Shown: piece after piece, positions 49,940-58,697 of the stretch | Layout of the letters: each line of letters opens with the position of its first letter | How positions within the stretch are numbered: position 1 is the first letter of the stretch | NCBI RefSeq assembly: GCF_001021975.1 | Contig: NZ_CP009928.1 | Location: 2,170,001-2,234,000, forward strand | From: Chryseobacterium gallinarum | Lineage (GTDB): Bacteria; Bacteroidota; Bacteroidia; Flavobacteriales; Weeksellaceae | Length of the DNA: 64,000 bases | Direction: 5' to 3' | The notes under the pieces: generated by a model | The model's input: the letters and a program-made list of their open reading frames with translations, nothing else | The model's database searches: none | Told to the model about the DNA's origin: nothing | Translations under genes and position numbers: made by a program

Positions 49940-52900
49940 TGCGAAAATTTGTACAGAATATAGTTTCCTTTTCTTTAAAAAACTCCCTGATTGTTCTCCT
50001 GGGAACTTTCCTTTTGCTGGCCGGAGGGATCTATTCCTACATACATACTCCTATTGAAGCCTTTCCTGACGTTACCAATACGAGAGTAAGGGTAATCACC
50101 CAATGGCCGGGAAGAAGTGCGGAGGAGATTGAAAAATTCGTCACGTTGCCGATTTCTAAAGAAATGAATGCCATCCCGAATAAAACTTCGGTACGGTCTA
50201 TTTCATTATTCGGATTGTCGGTGGTTACAGTGATTTTTGATGATCATGTGAATGATTTTTATGCACAGCAATATGCTTCCAATAAACTAGGAAACGTAAG
50301 CCTTCCCAATGGAGCCGAATACAGCATTGAGCCGCCTTCCGGGGCTACCGGTGAAATTTACCGGTATATTATTAAAAGCAAGCTTCCCATTAAAGAAATA
50401 ACATCTGTACAGGATTGGGTAATTGAGAGGGAATTGCTGGCAGTGCCGGGAGTTGCAGATGTTGTAAGTTTTGGTGGGGAAGAAAAGATATATGAAATAA
50501 AAATTAATCCTACGGAATTACACAATTATGACCTTTCCCCCCTGGATGTGTATGAAGCGGTATCGAAGAGTAATATCAATGTAGGTGGAGATGTGGTGGC
50601 AAAAGGAGATCAGGCGTATGTAGTGCGGGGGATTGGTCTTTTGGAAAGGAAGGAAGATATTGAAAATATCCAGATTGAGGTGAAAGGATCTACCCCTATT
50701 TTGGTAAAGCATGTTGCAGAGGTAAAAGTTTCTGCAAAACCAAGATTAGGGCAGGTAGGCTATAATAAAGAAAATGATGTTGTTGAAGGAATTGTCATCA
50801 TGCTTCGGGGAGAAAACCCCAATGATGTTATTGCCAGGCTTAAAGAGCGGATAGAACAGCTGAATGGAGGAGAATTGCCGGGAGATATCCAGATTGTACC
50901 GATTGTTGATCGTACAGAACTGGTAAATACCACCGTTCATACTGTTTCCAAAAACCTGATTGAAGGTGTGGTTCTGGTATCCATTATTGTATTTATATTC
51001 CTGTACAACTGGAGAACCACCTTTATTGTGGCTTCAGTTATCCCACTGGCTTTTCTTTTTGCGATCATTATGCTGAGAATACAGGGACTCCCTGCAAACC
51101 TCATTTCCATGGGAGCGCTGGATTTTGGTTTACTGCTGGAAGGAACCCTTGTGATCGTTGAACATGTATTTGTTGCCCTTGAGCATAAGGCAAGAAAAAT
51201 CGGGTTGAGGAGATTCAATAAAATCTCAAAACTTGGGATTATTAAGAAAAGTGCCGGAAGCGTGGCAAGTTATATATTCTTTGCATTGCTGATACTCATT
51301 GTTGCCCTGATGCCTATCTTCTCTTTCCAGAAGGTGGAAGGGAAAATGTTTTCACCTCTGGCATTCACGTTAGGCTATGCATTATTAGGATCCTTGATTT
51401 TAAGTTTAACGTATGTTCCGGCAATGTGTAAGCTTTTACTGACAAAAAATATTGAAGAAAAAGAAAACTTTATCTCGAGGTTCTTCAGAGTTAATATCTT
51501 CAGGATTTACGAGTTCAGTGACCGTTATAAAAAAGGCTTTATTATAGGGTTTGTAGCATTGCTGGCCGTTTGCGGATGGAAATTTTCCAATTATGGATCC
51601 GAGTTTTTACCGAAGCTGAATGAAGGGGCTATTTATGTGAGAGCCACACTGCCCAATAGTGTAAACCTAGATGAATCAGTACGGCTGACTAAAGAAATGA
51701 AAGAACTTCTGATGAAATATGACGAAGTACAGTTTATTATGACGCAGACCGGAAGGCCTAATGACGGAACCGATCCCACAGGTTTCTTTAATATTGAATT
51801 CAATATCCAGCTGAAACCGGAGAGCGAATGGAAGAAAAAGATATCCAAGGAAGAACTTCTCGAAGAAATGAGAGTGTCTCTTGAAAAATATCCGGGAATC
51901 AATTTTGGATTCAGCCAGCCTATTCAGGATAATGTAGAAGAATACGTGGCAGGGGTAAAAGCCCCGTTGGTCATTAAAATATTCGGAAACGATTTGTTCG
52001 AGCTTGAAAATTATGCCAATAAGGTAGCCAATTCTATCAGAACCGTTCCGGGGATTTCAGATGTGAACGTTTTTAAAAATATTGGCCTCCCGGAATTGAG
52101 AATTCAGCTCCATGATTCAAAAATGGCAAAATATGGGGTCTCTACAGCCGATGCACAGGCGGTCATCGAAATGACCATCGGTGGTCAGGCAGCAACTAAG
52201 TTTTATGAACAGGAAAGAATGTTTGATGTCATGCTGAGGTTTGAAAAACAATACCGGGATACTCCTGAAAAAATGGGAAATATTTTGATTCCGACCCAGG
52301 ATAACAAAAAAGTACCTTTAAAGGAAATTGCTACAATTGATTATCATACCGGGCCTTCATTCATTTACCGTGAAGGGAACAGCAGGTATATCGGTGTAGG
52401 CTTTAATATTGAAGGGCGTGACCTGGGCAGTACCATTAAAGAAGCTAAAGCTAAAGTGGATAAAGAAGTGAAGCTTCCGAAGAATCATAAAATGACCTGG
52501 GCAGGAGAGTTTGAGAGTAAGGAAAGAGCTGCAAAACAGCTGGCAATGGTGGTTCCGATTTCACTGACGCTTATTTTAATGCTGCTGTATTTTAATTTTG
52601 GTAATATAAAAGATACGCTGATTTCTTCCATTACCCTGGCTTTTGCTTTTATCGGCGGGTTTTTATCCCTCTGGTTTACGGGTACTATTTTCGGAATTTC
52701 CGCAGGAATCGGTTTTATAATCCTTTTTGGAGTGGCTACTATTGACGGTATTGTTCTGATAGGAGTAATGAAAGAAAACCTTCAAAACAGGATGTCACTG
52801 AAAGAATCCATATCCAGGGGAGTTCAAAGCAGGATCCGACCTGTTGTTATGATCGCTCTCATGGGATCTATGGGGCTTTTTCCTGCGGCGATGTCCAACG

Positions 52901-53037
52901 GAATGGGGTCGGAAATTCAAAAGCCTTTAGCCATTATGATTGTAGGAGGACTGATTATCTGTATGCTGTTGTCCTTTACCATACTGCCTGCTGTGTTCTA
53001 TTTTGCCTATCGTAAAAAACATAGGGAAGCAATATAG
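49939..53037 (+). CDS. CzcA/CusA-family heavy-metal RND pump (second system, unfused)
   Basis: This 1032-residue HME-RND pump has the usual twelve TM helices and porter domains (FGLSVVTVIF, SGATGEIYRYI). The TM4 motif reads DFGLLLEGTLVIVEH: the first Asp is kept, but the second acidic residue is Glu and the following Gly-Ala-Val is Gly-Thr-Leu, unlike the DFGLIVDGAV of the first pump. This places it in a different HME subgroup, so its metal probably differs. It is the last gene of the channel-adaptor-pump operon, which follows the two-component system. A terminator lies downstream. Confidence 0.94.
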   Translation: MRKFVQNIVSFSLKNSLIVLLGTFLLLAGGIYSYIHTPIEAFPDVTNTRVRVITQWPGRSAEEIEKFVTLPISKEMNAIPNKTSVRSISLFGLSVVTVIFDDHVNDFYAQQYASNKLGNVSLPNGAEYSIEPPSGATGEIYRYIIKSKLPIKEITSVQDWVIERELLAVPGVADVVSFGGEEKIYEIKINPTELHNYDLSPLDVYEAVSKSNINVGGDVVAKGDQAYVVRGIGLLERKEDIENIQIEVKGSTPILVKHVAEVKVSAKPRLGQVGYNKENDVVEGIVIMLRGENPNDVIARLKERIEQLNGGELPGDIQIVPIVDRTELVNTTVHTVSKNLIEGVVLVSIIVFIFLYNWRTTFIVASVIPLAFLFAIIMLRIQGLPANLISMGALDFGLLLEGTLVIVEHVFVALEHKARKIGLRRFNKISKLGIIKKSAGSVASYIFFALLILIVALMPIFSFQKVEGKMFSPLAFTLGYALLGSLILSLTYVPAMCKLLLTKNIEEKENFISRFFRVNIFRIYEFSDRYKKGFIIGFVALLAVCGWKFSNYGSEFLPKLNEGAIYVRATLPNSVNLDESVRLTKEMKELLMKYDEVQFIMTQTGRPNDGTDPTGFFNIEFNIQLKPESEWKKKISKEELLEEMRVSLEKYPGINFGFSQPIQDNVEEYVAGVKAPLVIKIFGNDLFELENYANKVANSIRTVPGISDVNVFKNIGLPELRIQLHDSKMAKYGVSTADAQAVIEMTIGGQAATKFYEQERMFDVMLRFEKQYRDTPEKMGNILIPTQDNKKVPLKEIATIDYHTGPSFIYREGNSRYIGVGFNIEGRDLGSTIKEAKAKVDKEVKLPKNHKMTWAGEFESKERAAKQLAMVVPISLTLILMLLYFNFGNIKDTLISSITLAFAFIGGFLSLWFTGTIFGISAGIGFIILFGVATIDGIVLIGVMKENLQNRMSLKESISRGVQSRIRPVVMIALMGSMGLFPAAMSNGMGSEIQKPLAIMIVGGLIICMLLSFTILPAVFYFAYRKKHREAI

Positions 53038-53062
53038 TTTCTCATCATTTTGTTCATTCTTT

Positions 53063-53096
53063 AGGCCGGGATTTTGAGGAAGGTCCCGGCCTTTTT
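53063..53096 (+). terminator. Rho-independent terminator
   Basis: AGGCCGGGA and TCCCGGCCT form a 9-bp stem around a 12-nt loop, followed by five T, 25 bp after the pump stop. Confidence 0.9.
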
Positions 53097-53138
53097 GTTG
53101 TACCAGAATTCAAAAAGAGCTGTAATGGCTCACTATAT

Positions 53139-53990
53139 TTATTTTTCAGGGACGGATTCTATTGGATTATTATTATCATACATTTTTCTGATGGCTTTTT
53201 CCTGTTCCTTCAGAAACTCACTCAATGTTTTTCCATCATTGTAGGGCTTATTCATCATATCTTCCGGAAACATGCCGCGTAGGCTGCTTAACGGATCTTT
53301 TTTATAGGCTGTTTGTACTTTTAAGAACTTTTCCGGGGTGATTTCTATGAGCTTTTCACTATTGGGAAGCTGTTTTTCAGCCAAAGAAATTTCGCTGTAA
53401 TTTTCAATTTTTTTATTTCCTTTCAATGTCCAGGAATAATTCTGAGAACTATCACTGATTCTAACGATCAATCCTGGCAATCCGTAAAATTTATAAGGCC
53501 CGTCCTGAAAAGGAATGTCTTTTGAAAACCATGCGGTCCATTTTCTTCCTCCGAAGTCGACTTCTGCTTTTTGTGTATCATATTCCCCGATTTTTTCTTT
53601 TTCCGGAAGAATCTTCCATTGCAAAGTGGTAGATAAAGGATAAGAGAAATTGGCCTCCAGGAGGTATTCCTGGTACTTCTGCTTCATAGAAGGATATTCT
53701 TTAATGATCTTATACGGTATAGAAGGTTTTTTCAGTGAGGCTGAAAGATCATAATACACCCCGTTTTTTTGCCGGGCTTCAATCTTCGCTGAGATTAAAG
53801 AATCCTGTGAATAATAAGTATAATCCTGATATATTGATCCTTTATCGGTAATATCCAATATCGTATATGCTTTTTCTGTTGCTTCTGAATTCTTTTGAGG
53901 CTTAAAAATCAGCTCATAAAAAAATCTGTTTGCTGTTTGGGCATTCAGGAAGAAAGGAATAAAGATAATATTTAGTAGGAAGATTTTCAT
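53139..53990 (-). CDS. GLPGLI family secreted protein
   Basis: This 283-residue protein has a signal peptide ending at FFLNAQ. The family motif appears as FYGLPGLIVRISDSSQNYSW near residue 168. Other typical parts are NRFFYELIFKPQKN, a strand-rich middle (WTAWFSKDIPFQDGPY) and a Lys/Glu-rich C-terminal helix (LSEFLKEQEKAIRKMYDNN). Chryseobacterium genomes carry many GLPGLI genes, and their function is unknown. This one lies 103 bp downstream of a double-glycine-leader peptide gene on the same strand, a recurrent pairing in the genus. Confidence 0.92.
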   Translation of the reverse strand: MKIFLLNIIFIPFFLNAQTANRFFYELIFKPQKNSEATEKAYTILDITDKGSIYQDYTYYSQDSLISAKIEARQKNGVYYDLSASLKKPSIPYKIIKEYPSMKQKYQEYLLEANFSYPLSTTLQWKILPEKEKIGEYDTQKAEVDFGGRKWTAWFSKDIPFQDGPYKFYGLPGLIVRISDSSQNYSWTLKGNKKIENYSEISLAEKQLPNSEKLIEITPEKFLKVQTAYKKDPLSSLRGMFPEDMMNKPYNDGKTLSEFLKEQEKAIRKMYDNNNPIESVPEK

Positions 53991-54093
53991 AAGATTAATC
54001 AGTCTATATATTTTTCTGTTAAATTATACAGCGGGAGGTTAAAAATAATATAAAAGTGAGCCATATGACTCACTGTATTTTAAATGTTCAAGA

Positions 54094-54372
54094 TTATTCT
54101 ATGGGTACTAAAAGTCCGGGATCAATGGGACCAATGGGGCCGATAGGACCAATAGGTACATTTGGGCCGCAGAATCCGGTTTCAAGCATACATTTTCCTC
54201 CCATACAGGAATAACCGGTCATGGAAGTTGTGCCGTTAGGACATTGAACCATAGCTTCACCATAGCGGCTGCAATCTCTGTTGGAGTAGCATTCTAAAGC
54301 AGGATACAAAGTTCCTCCGGAAACATTTTTCAATTCTTTTCTTGAAAGTTTTGTTACGTTCATTTTTTTCAT
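54094..54372 (-). CDS. Double-glycine-leader Cys-rich peptide (bacteriocin-like)
   Basis: This 92-residue precursor has a leader MKKMNVTKLSRKELKNVSGG ending in Gly19-Gly20, the type cut by peptidase-containing ABC exporters (C39). The presumed 72-residue core has six cysteines (28, 34, 44, 56, 61, 68) in a compact region, then a collagen-like Gly-Pro-Ile stretch (GPIGPIGPID). It resembles the bacteriocin-like proteins annotated in Chryseobacterium. No exporter or modification enzyme is visible nearby. It precedes a GLPGLI gene by 103 bp. Antibacterial activity is not shown by the sequence. Confidence 0.72.
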   Translation of the reverse strand: MKKMNVTKLSRKELKNVSGGTLYPALECYSNRDCSRYGEAMVQCPNGTTSMTGYSCMGGKCMLETGFCGPNVPIGPIGPIGPIDPGLLVPIE

Positions 54373-54449
54373 GGAATTAATTTTTTATGTTGGTAATAAT
54401 TAGTGGGTAAATGGGTTAATGAATTGTTTACGTAAGCTAAAATAATAAA

Positions 54450-54486
54450 AAAAATCAACTCATTATAGGTTAATGGGTTGATTTTT
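54450..54486 (-). terminator. Terminator of the YciI gene
   Basis: AAAAATCAACTCATTA and its near-complement form a 16-bp stem (one G-T pair) around TAGGT. It lies 27 bp beyond the stop on the minus strand and ends in a T run. Confidence 0.85.
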
Positions 54487-54512
54487 AATTTTTTATGATT
54501 TTAAATAAAACA

Positions 54513-54983
54513 TTACAGATTTTCTTTTGTTATCTCTTTATGGTGTTTAAGATATAATGGAAGTGCGGCAGAGCCGTACCAGGGAAAAATCTCATAACTG
54601 AAAATGCCGGCCTGAACCGCGGGATCTGTCTTTACCCATTGTTCCGCCTCTTCTTTTGATTGAGTATTGAAGATAAACATACCACGGTAGTTTTCTTTAT
54701 TCTTTTCTAAAAAAGGACCTGCTACAATCACTTTTCCTTCATCAGCCAATTTCCCGATATTAGTCATATGACCTTTCATCAGTTCCGCCATTTTGGTTTC
54801 ATCTGCAATCTGTGTTGCACCGGTTGTAAGCATTACAATAGTATAACCTTTCATCCCGTATCTGTCGGCTCCAAGCGAAGTGGCCAGTTCCTGGTTGAAT
54901 TTTGACTTTTCATTGGCCTTTTTCTGAGCAGAAGATAAACTGAACGTCAGAATACTGAGGATTACATAAAATTTTACTTTCAT
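54513..54983 (-). CDS. Exported YciI-like protein
   Basis: This 156-residue protein has a signal peptide ending at LSSAQ. The mature part is a YCII-related ferredoxin-like fold: YTIVMLTTGATQIADETKMA, GHMTNIGKLADEGKVIVAGP, YRGMFIFNTQSKEEAEQWVK and DPAVQAGIFSYEIFPWYGSA. The HMTNIG histidine and the DPAVQAG segment match the family's presumed active site. It is secreted, unlike most YciI members. It lies 37 bp downstream of pncB and may share its transcript. Confidence 0.88.
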   Translation of the reverse strand: MKVKFYVILSILTFSLSSAQKKANEKSKFNQELATSLGADRYGMKGYTIVMLTTGATQIADETKMAELMKGHMTNIGKLADEGKVIVAGPFLEKNKENYRGMFIFNTQSKEEAEQWVKTDPAVQAGIFSYEIFPWYGSAALPLYLKHHKEITKENL

Positions 54984-55019
54984 AACAATAACTTTTATTA
55001 TAGGATCTGTAACCGGATT

Positions 55020-56198
55020 CTAAGCTTTTATTCTTAAGAACTCTTTAGCCAGTTCGATCATTTTAGGATCTCCCGTATATTTTCCATGTTCGTCAGAAAG
55101 TTTTACCGTAGGAATCCATTCTTTATTGGGAGCCTGTACTCCAATCAATTTCATTACAATATTCATGGGTTTTAGTCCTACATCATTGGTAAGGTTGGTT
55201 CCTATTCCAAAAGAGATTCCTATCTTTCCACGGCAATAATTGGTGATTTCCTCTACTTTTTCCAGATTCAGCGCATCTGAGAAAATAATGTATTTAAACA
55301 TTGGATTAATGCCGTTTTTCTGATAGTGAGCAATGGTTTTATCGGCAAATTCCAAAGCATCCCCACTGTCATGACGGACACCGTCAAACAGTTTAGCAAA
55401 CTTTTTGTCAAACTGCTGGAAGAAAACATCCGTCGTGTACGTATCGGAAAGAGCCACTCCCAGATCCCCCCTGTAGACATCCACCCAATGTTCCAGTGCC
55501 AGTTCATTGGCCATTTTGAAACCATACTCCGCTGCATGGAACATAAACCACTCATGAGCATGGGTCCCTATAGGTTTTACCCCGTATTTCATGGCAAAAT
55601 GCACATTGGAGCTTCCTATAAAAGTAGAATCTTTTTTCTGGGTTAAGGCTTCCATCACCAGGTTTTGAACTTTGTAAGAATGTCTTCTCCGGGTTCCGAA
55701 TTCTGCAAAGGTCACCCCAAGCCTTCCCAATGAATCAGCCTTTTCTATGGTTTTGCTCATAACTACCCCGTTGGAATCTCTCTCCATATGATTCATTTCG
55801 TAATGAAGCTCGCTGATCAGCGCCAATAAAGGAACTTCCCAAAGAATAGTCCTGTACCAAAGCCCCTCTACCACTACAGAAAGATCGCCTCCTTCCTGAT
55901 GAATCTTTACTTCAGACGGATCATAATGGTAGCCTTCAAGAAAATCCAGATAAGGAAGGTCGATATAAGGGCAGGTTCTCGCCATGAACTTTTTCTCATC
56001 CTTGGTTAATTTAAGCTCTGCCATTTTATTGACTGCTTCCTTCAAAGCTACATCAAAACCTTCCGGAAAGTGATGTTTCCCTCTGTTGATAAATTCATAT
56101 TTTACAATAGAATTAGGAAAGAGTTTCACCACTGCATTTTGCATGGTTATTTTATAAAAGTCATTATCTAGAATAGAATTCAGTCTCACGTCATTCAT
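55020..56198 (-). CDS. pncB: Nicotinate phosphoribosyltransferase
   Basis: This 392-residue enzyme makes nicotinate mononucleotide from nicotinate and PRPP with ATP in the NAD salvage (Preiss-Handler) pathway. It begins NSILDNDFYKITMQNAVVKL, then shows EFGTRRRHSYKVQNLV, and the conserved phospho-His region GTHAHEWFMFHAAEYGF. The substrate loops FDGVRHDSGDALEFADK and GTNLTNDVGLKPMNIVMKL are complete. Length is normal. It precedes the YciI gene on the same strand. Confidence 0.96.
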   Translation of the reverse strand: MNDVRLNSILDNDFYKITMQNAVVKLFPNSIVKYEFINRGKHHFPEGFDVALKEAVNKMAELKLTKDEKKFMARTCPYIDLPYLDFLEGYHYDPSEVKIHQEGGDLSVVVEGLWYRTILWEVPLLALISELHYEMNHMERDSNGVVMSKTIEKADSLGRLGVTFAEFGTRRRHSYKVQNLVMEALTQKKDSTFIGSSNVHFAMKYGVKPIGTHAHEWFMFHAAEYGFKMANELALEHWVDVYRGDLGVALSDTYTTDVFFQQFDKKFAKLFDGVRHDSGDALEFADKTIAHYQKNGINPMFKYIIFSDALNLEKVEEITNYCRGKIGISFGIGTNLTNDVGLKPMNIVMKLIGVQAPNKEWIPTVKLSDEHGKYTGDPKMIELAKEFLRIKA

Positions 56199-56238
56199 AA
56201 TATGTGTAATTTTAACGCAAATATAAAAAAATAAAAAT

Positions 56239-56267
56239 AAAATCGCCTAAATGTAAGGCGATTTTTT
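56239..56267. terminator. Hairpin terminator between dps and pncB
   Basis: AAAATCGCCT and AGGCGATTTT form a 10-bp stem around AAATGTA. It lies 28 bp beyond the dps stop on the minus strand. Confidence 0.85.
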
Positions 56268-56292
56268 TGAAATATTCCGATGATGTATCGAT

Positions 56293-56769
56293 TTACTTTC
56301 CTAAATACGAGTTGTACATCCAAACTTCTTTTTCCTGTTCAGTGATGTAGTCGCTCATCTGAGAGTTGGTCCCTTCATCCCCGGCTTCATCCGTAATATC
56401 TAAAAGTTCCCTCTGAAGATCAATCACTACTTTAAATGAGCTTAGAATTTGTTCAACACTTTTATTTCCGTCAGTTACTTCTTTGCTTTCCTTGATGGTA
56501 GCTACTTGTAAATAATCTGAATAATTATGTGCCGGAGTTGCCCCAAGTGTAAGAATTCTTTCAGCAATTTCATCGATCTTTAAAACTAAGCTGTTATAAA
56601 GCTCTTCGAACTTTGGATGAAGCGTGAAAAACTGATCTCCTTTAATATTCCAGTGAGAGCCTCTTGTGTTCTGATAAAATACGGAATAATTAGCTAACAG
56701 TACATTCAGTTTTTCTGCGATTTTCTTACAGTCGGCTTCTTTAAGGCCGATAATACTAGCGTTTTTCAT
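56293..56769 (-). CDS. Dps-family DNA-protecting ferritin
   Basis: This 158-residue protein is a four-helix Dps. The intersubunit ferroxidase ligands keep the exact spacing of E. coli Dps: His39, His51, Asp66 and Glu70 in GSHWNIKGDQFFTLHPKFEE and KIDEIAERILTLG. It ends EQEKEVWMYNSYLGK. The dodecamer oxidises and stores iron using hydrogen peroxide and protects DNA. Flavobacterial Dps genes are commonly OxyR-controlled; no site is claimed here. It is a single gene. Confidence 0.94.
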   Translation of the reverse strand: MKNASIIGLKEADCKKIAEKLNVLLANYSVFYQNTRGSHWNIKGDQFFTLHPKFEELYNSLVLKIDEIAERILTLGATPAHNYSDYLQVATIKESKEVTDGNKSVEQILSSFKVVIDLQRELLDITDEAGDEGTNSQMSDYITEQEKEVWMYNSYLGK

Positions 56770-56973
56770 ATGTATATATTTATTTTTAGGTCAATGTGAT
56801 CACCGTTTTCTGTCTGTAGCAGGGTACAAAAGTTAAAAAAATGGTGATTTTATTTAAGTCAATCATTTGCCTGTAACAAATTTAGAAAATATTATGCCGA
56901 ATACGGTTGATTATTAATAGATGATAACTATAAGAAAATTTTTTAAAATAGTTTGGAAGTATTAATATTGCAG

Positions 56974-58563
56974 ATGATGAAAACCTTTCTGATAACAGCA
57001 GCTGTTTTTTTTGGAGTTTGCCTGATCTATATCCTGATCATGCTTTCTTCTACCGATAATTATTTTACTTATCTTTTAGACGATGCTTATATTCATATGT
57101 CAATTGCCAAGAATTTTTCCACTTATGGAGTGTGGGGAATTACCAGATATGCATTTTCATCATCTTCCTCATCTCCTGTTTTTACTTTTATTCTTAGTGT
57201 TTTAATTGCTGTTTTCGGGAACCAGATTTTGATACCGCTGATTTTTAATTTAATTACAGCCGGTTTTCTTATTTTTTTGCTCAATAAGTATTACATCCAT
57301 TTTTTTGGTCAGAAACCAATTGTTATTGTTGCTAGTCTGTTTACTCTTTTTCTGGCGGTATTGCATGTACAGGTTATGACCGGGATGGAGCATATCTTAC
57401 ATGCACTGATGGTTGCAATCAATATATATTACTTTCAGCAATGGTCGGAAAGCCATTTTAAAAACAACCGTTTTTCTTATGGTTTTTATACAACCATTGC
57501 ACTATTGGGGTTGATACGTTTTGAAAGTATGTTTTATTTCGTGGCTCTTGCTTTTGTTTTTTTTATTACCAAGAATGTTAGAAATGCATTGCTTGTCCTT
57601 ATTTTAGGTTTTGCACCTGTTTTTGTCTTTGGCTATTTTAATTATGGCAAAACGGGGTATTTTCTTCCCAATTCAGTTGTCTTAAAAGGCCCTCTGTTGG
57701 ATTTATCAGAAAATATGGGTAAACAGATCATAGAAATTTTTGTTGAAAGAATCCTTATTAACCTTAGTTTTTATAAAATAGGCCTCTTCCCGTTACTGAT
57801 CAGTATAGCTTTAGTGGCTAAAGATTATAAAAAGGGAACCGGTCTGCAAAAAATTATTTTACATCATTTTCTTATTATAGCCTGGTGCCTGGTTTTATTA
57901 ATGCATAGTATATCGGGCCGTCTAACGGGTATTTTCAGGTATGAGGCCTACCTTTTAGTTGCTTTTTCTATGATTTTAATTCCGAAACTGAAGCTTTTTT
58001 TAGTACATCCTCTGGCTGCATTGAAAGCAGAGAAAGTAATTGGTCTTTTTGTTGTTGCCAATTTCATATTGCTTATCTATAAATCCGGATATGCCCATCT
58101 TATCATTGCCAACGGTAGTGCCAATGTGTATCAACAACAGATACAGTCTGCAAGATTTTTAAAGAAATATTATAATAATTCTAAGGTGGTTGCCAATGAT
58201 ATAGGGGCGATCAGCTATTTTACCGATATTCATTTACTGGATTTTATGGGGTTGGGGTCTAACGAAATTGTACATTTCAGAGCTAATACTAAAAAGCTTG
58301 ATGAAGATTTTTATGGCTTTTTGTCCCAATATTCTGAAAAGGAGAACTATAAACTGGCTATAGCTTATGAAGAATGGCTGGATTGGCAGACTCCTGAAAA
58401 CTGGAGAAAAGTGGCGCGTCTGGAAATAAGTGGAAGAAATCTGGTCCTTGGGGAAAAACATTTGTTTATTTATTCTATTGATCCCCGAATTCATGATTCG
58501 CTGAAACAAAATATAAAATCTTTCCGGTGGGACAAAAATGTAAAGGTTACCCTGTTGGAATAA
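56974..58563 (+). CDS. Multi-TM glycosyltransferase-like (GT-C) protein
   Basis: The ATG at 56974 (or 56977) gives a signal-anchor start MMKTFLITAAVFFGVCLIYI; the TTG at 56953 is less likely. The 529-residue protein has about eleven TM helices and a C-terminal soluble part. The first loop has LLDDAYIHMSIAKNFSTYG, with the Asp-Asp pair typical of GT-C enzymes of the ArnT/PMT type that use lipid-phosphate sugars. The C-terminal domain includes VANDIGAISYFTDIHLLDF, a conserved segment of the bacterial group. The donor and acceptor cannot be read. It is single-gene and followed by an unrelated lipoprotein gene. Confidence 0.8.
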   Translation: MMKTFLITAAVFFGVCLIYILIMLSSTDNYFTYLLDDAYIHMSIAKNFSTYGVWGITRYAFSSSSSSPVFTFILSVLIAVFGNQILIPLIFNLITAGFLIFLLNKYYIHFFGQKPIVIVASLFTLFLAVLHVQVMTGMEHILHALMVAINIYYFQQWSESHFKNNRFSYGFYTTIALLGLIRFESMFYFVALAFVFFITKNVRNALLVLILGFAPVFVFGYFNYGKTGYFLPNSVVLKGPLLDLSENMGKQIIEIFVERILINLSFYKIGLFPLLISIALVAKDYKKGTGLQKIILHHFLIIAWCLVLLMHSISGRLTGIFRYEAYLLVAFSMILIPKLKLFLVHPLAALKAEKVIGLFVVANFILLIYKSGYAHLIIANGSANVYQQQIQSARFLKKYYNNSKVVANDIGAISYFTDIHLLDFMGLGSNEIVHFRANTKKLDEDFYGFLSQYSEKENYKLAIAYEEWLDWQTPENWRKVARLEISGRNLVLGEKHLFIYSIDPRIHDSLKQNIKSFRWDKNVKVTLLE

Positions 58564-58661
58564 GTGGGAGGCTTTATATATAAGGTGTGAAATTTCCCTT
58601 GTTGTTGAATTTTTAAGAAATAGATAATAATCTGTTAACAAAAACTCGGATCCTGTTTTCC

Positions 58662-58669
58662 TAGCTTTG
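58662..58669 (+). promoter_or_regulatory. -7 element of the phosphatase-like lipoprotein gene
   Basis: TAGCTTTG matches TAnnTTTG and lies 28 bp before the ATG at 58698. Confidence 0.5.
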
Positions 58670-58697
58670 CACTCAAAATCCACAAATATAAAAAGCT

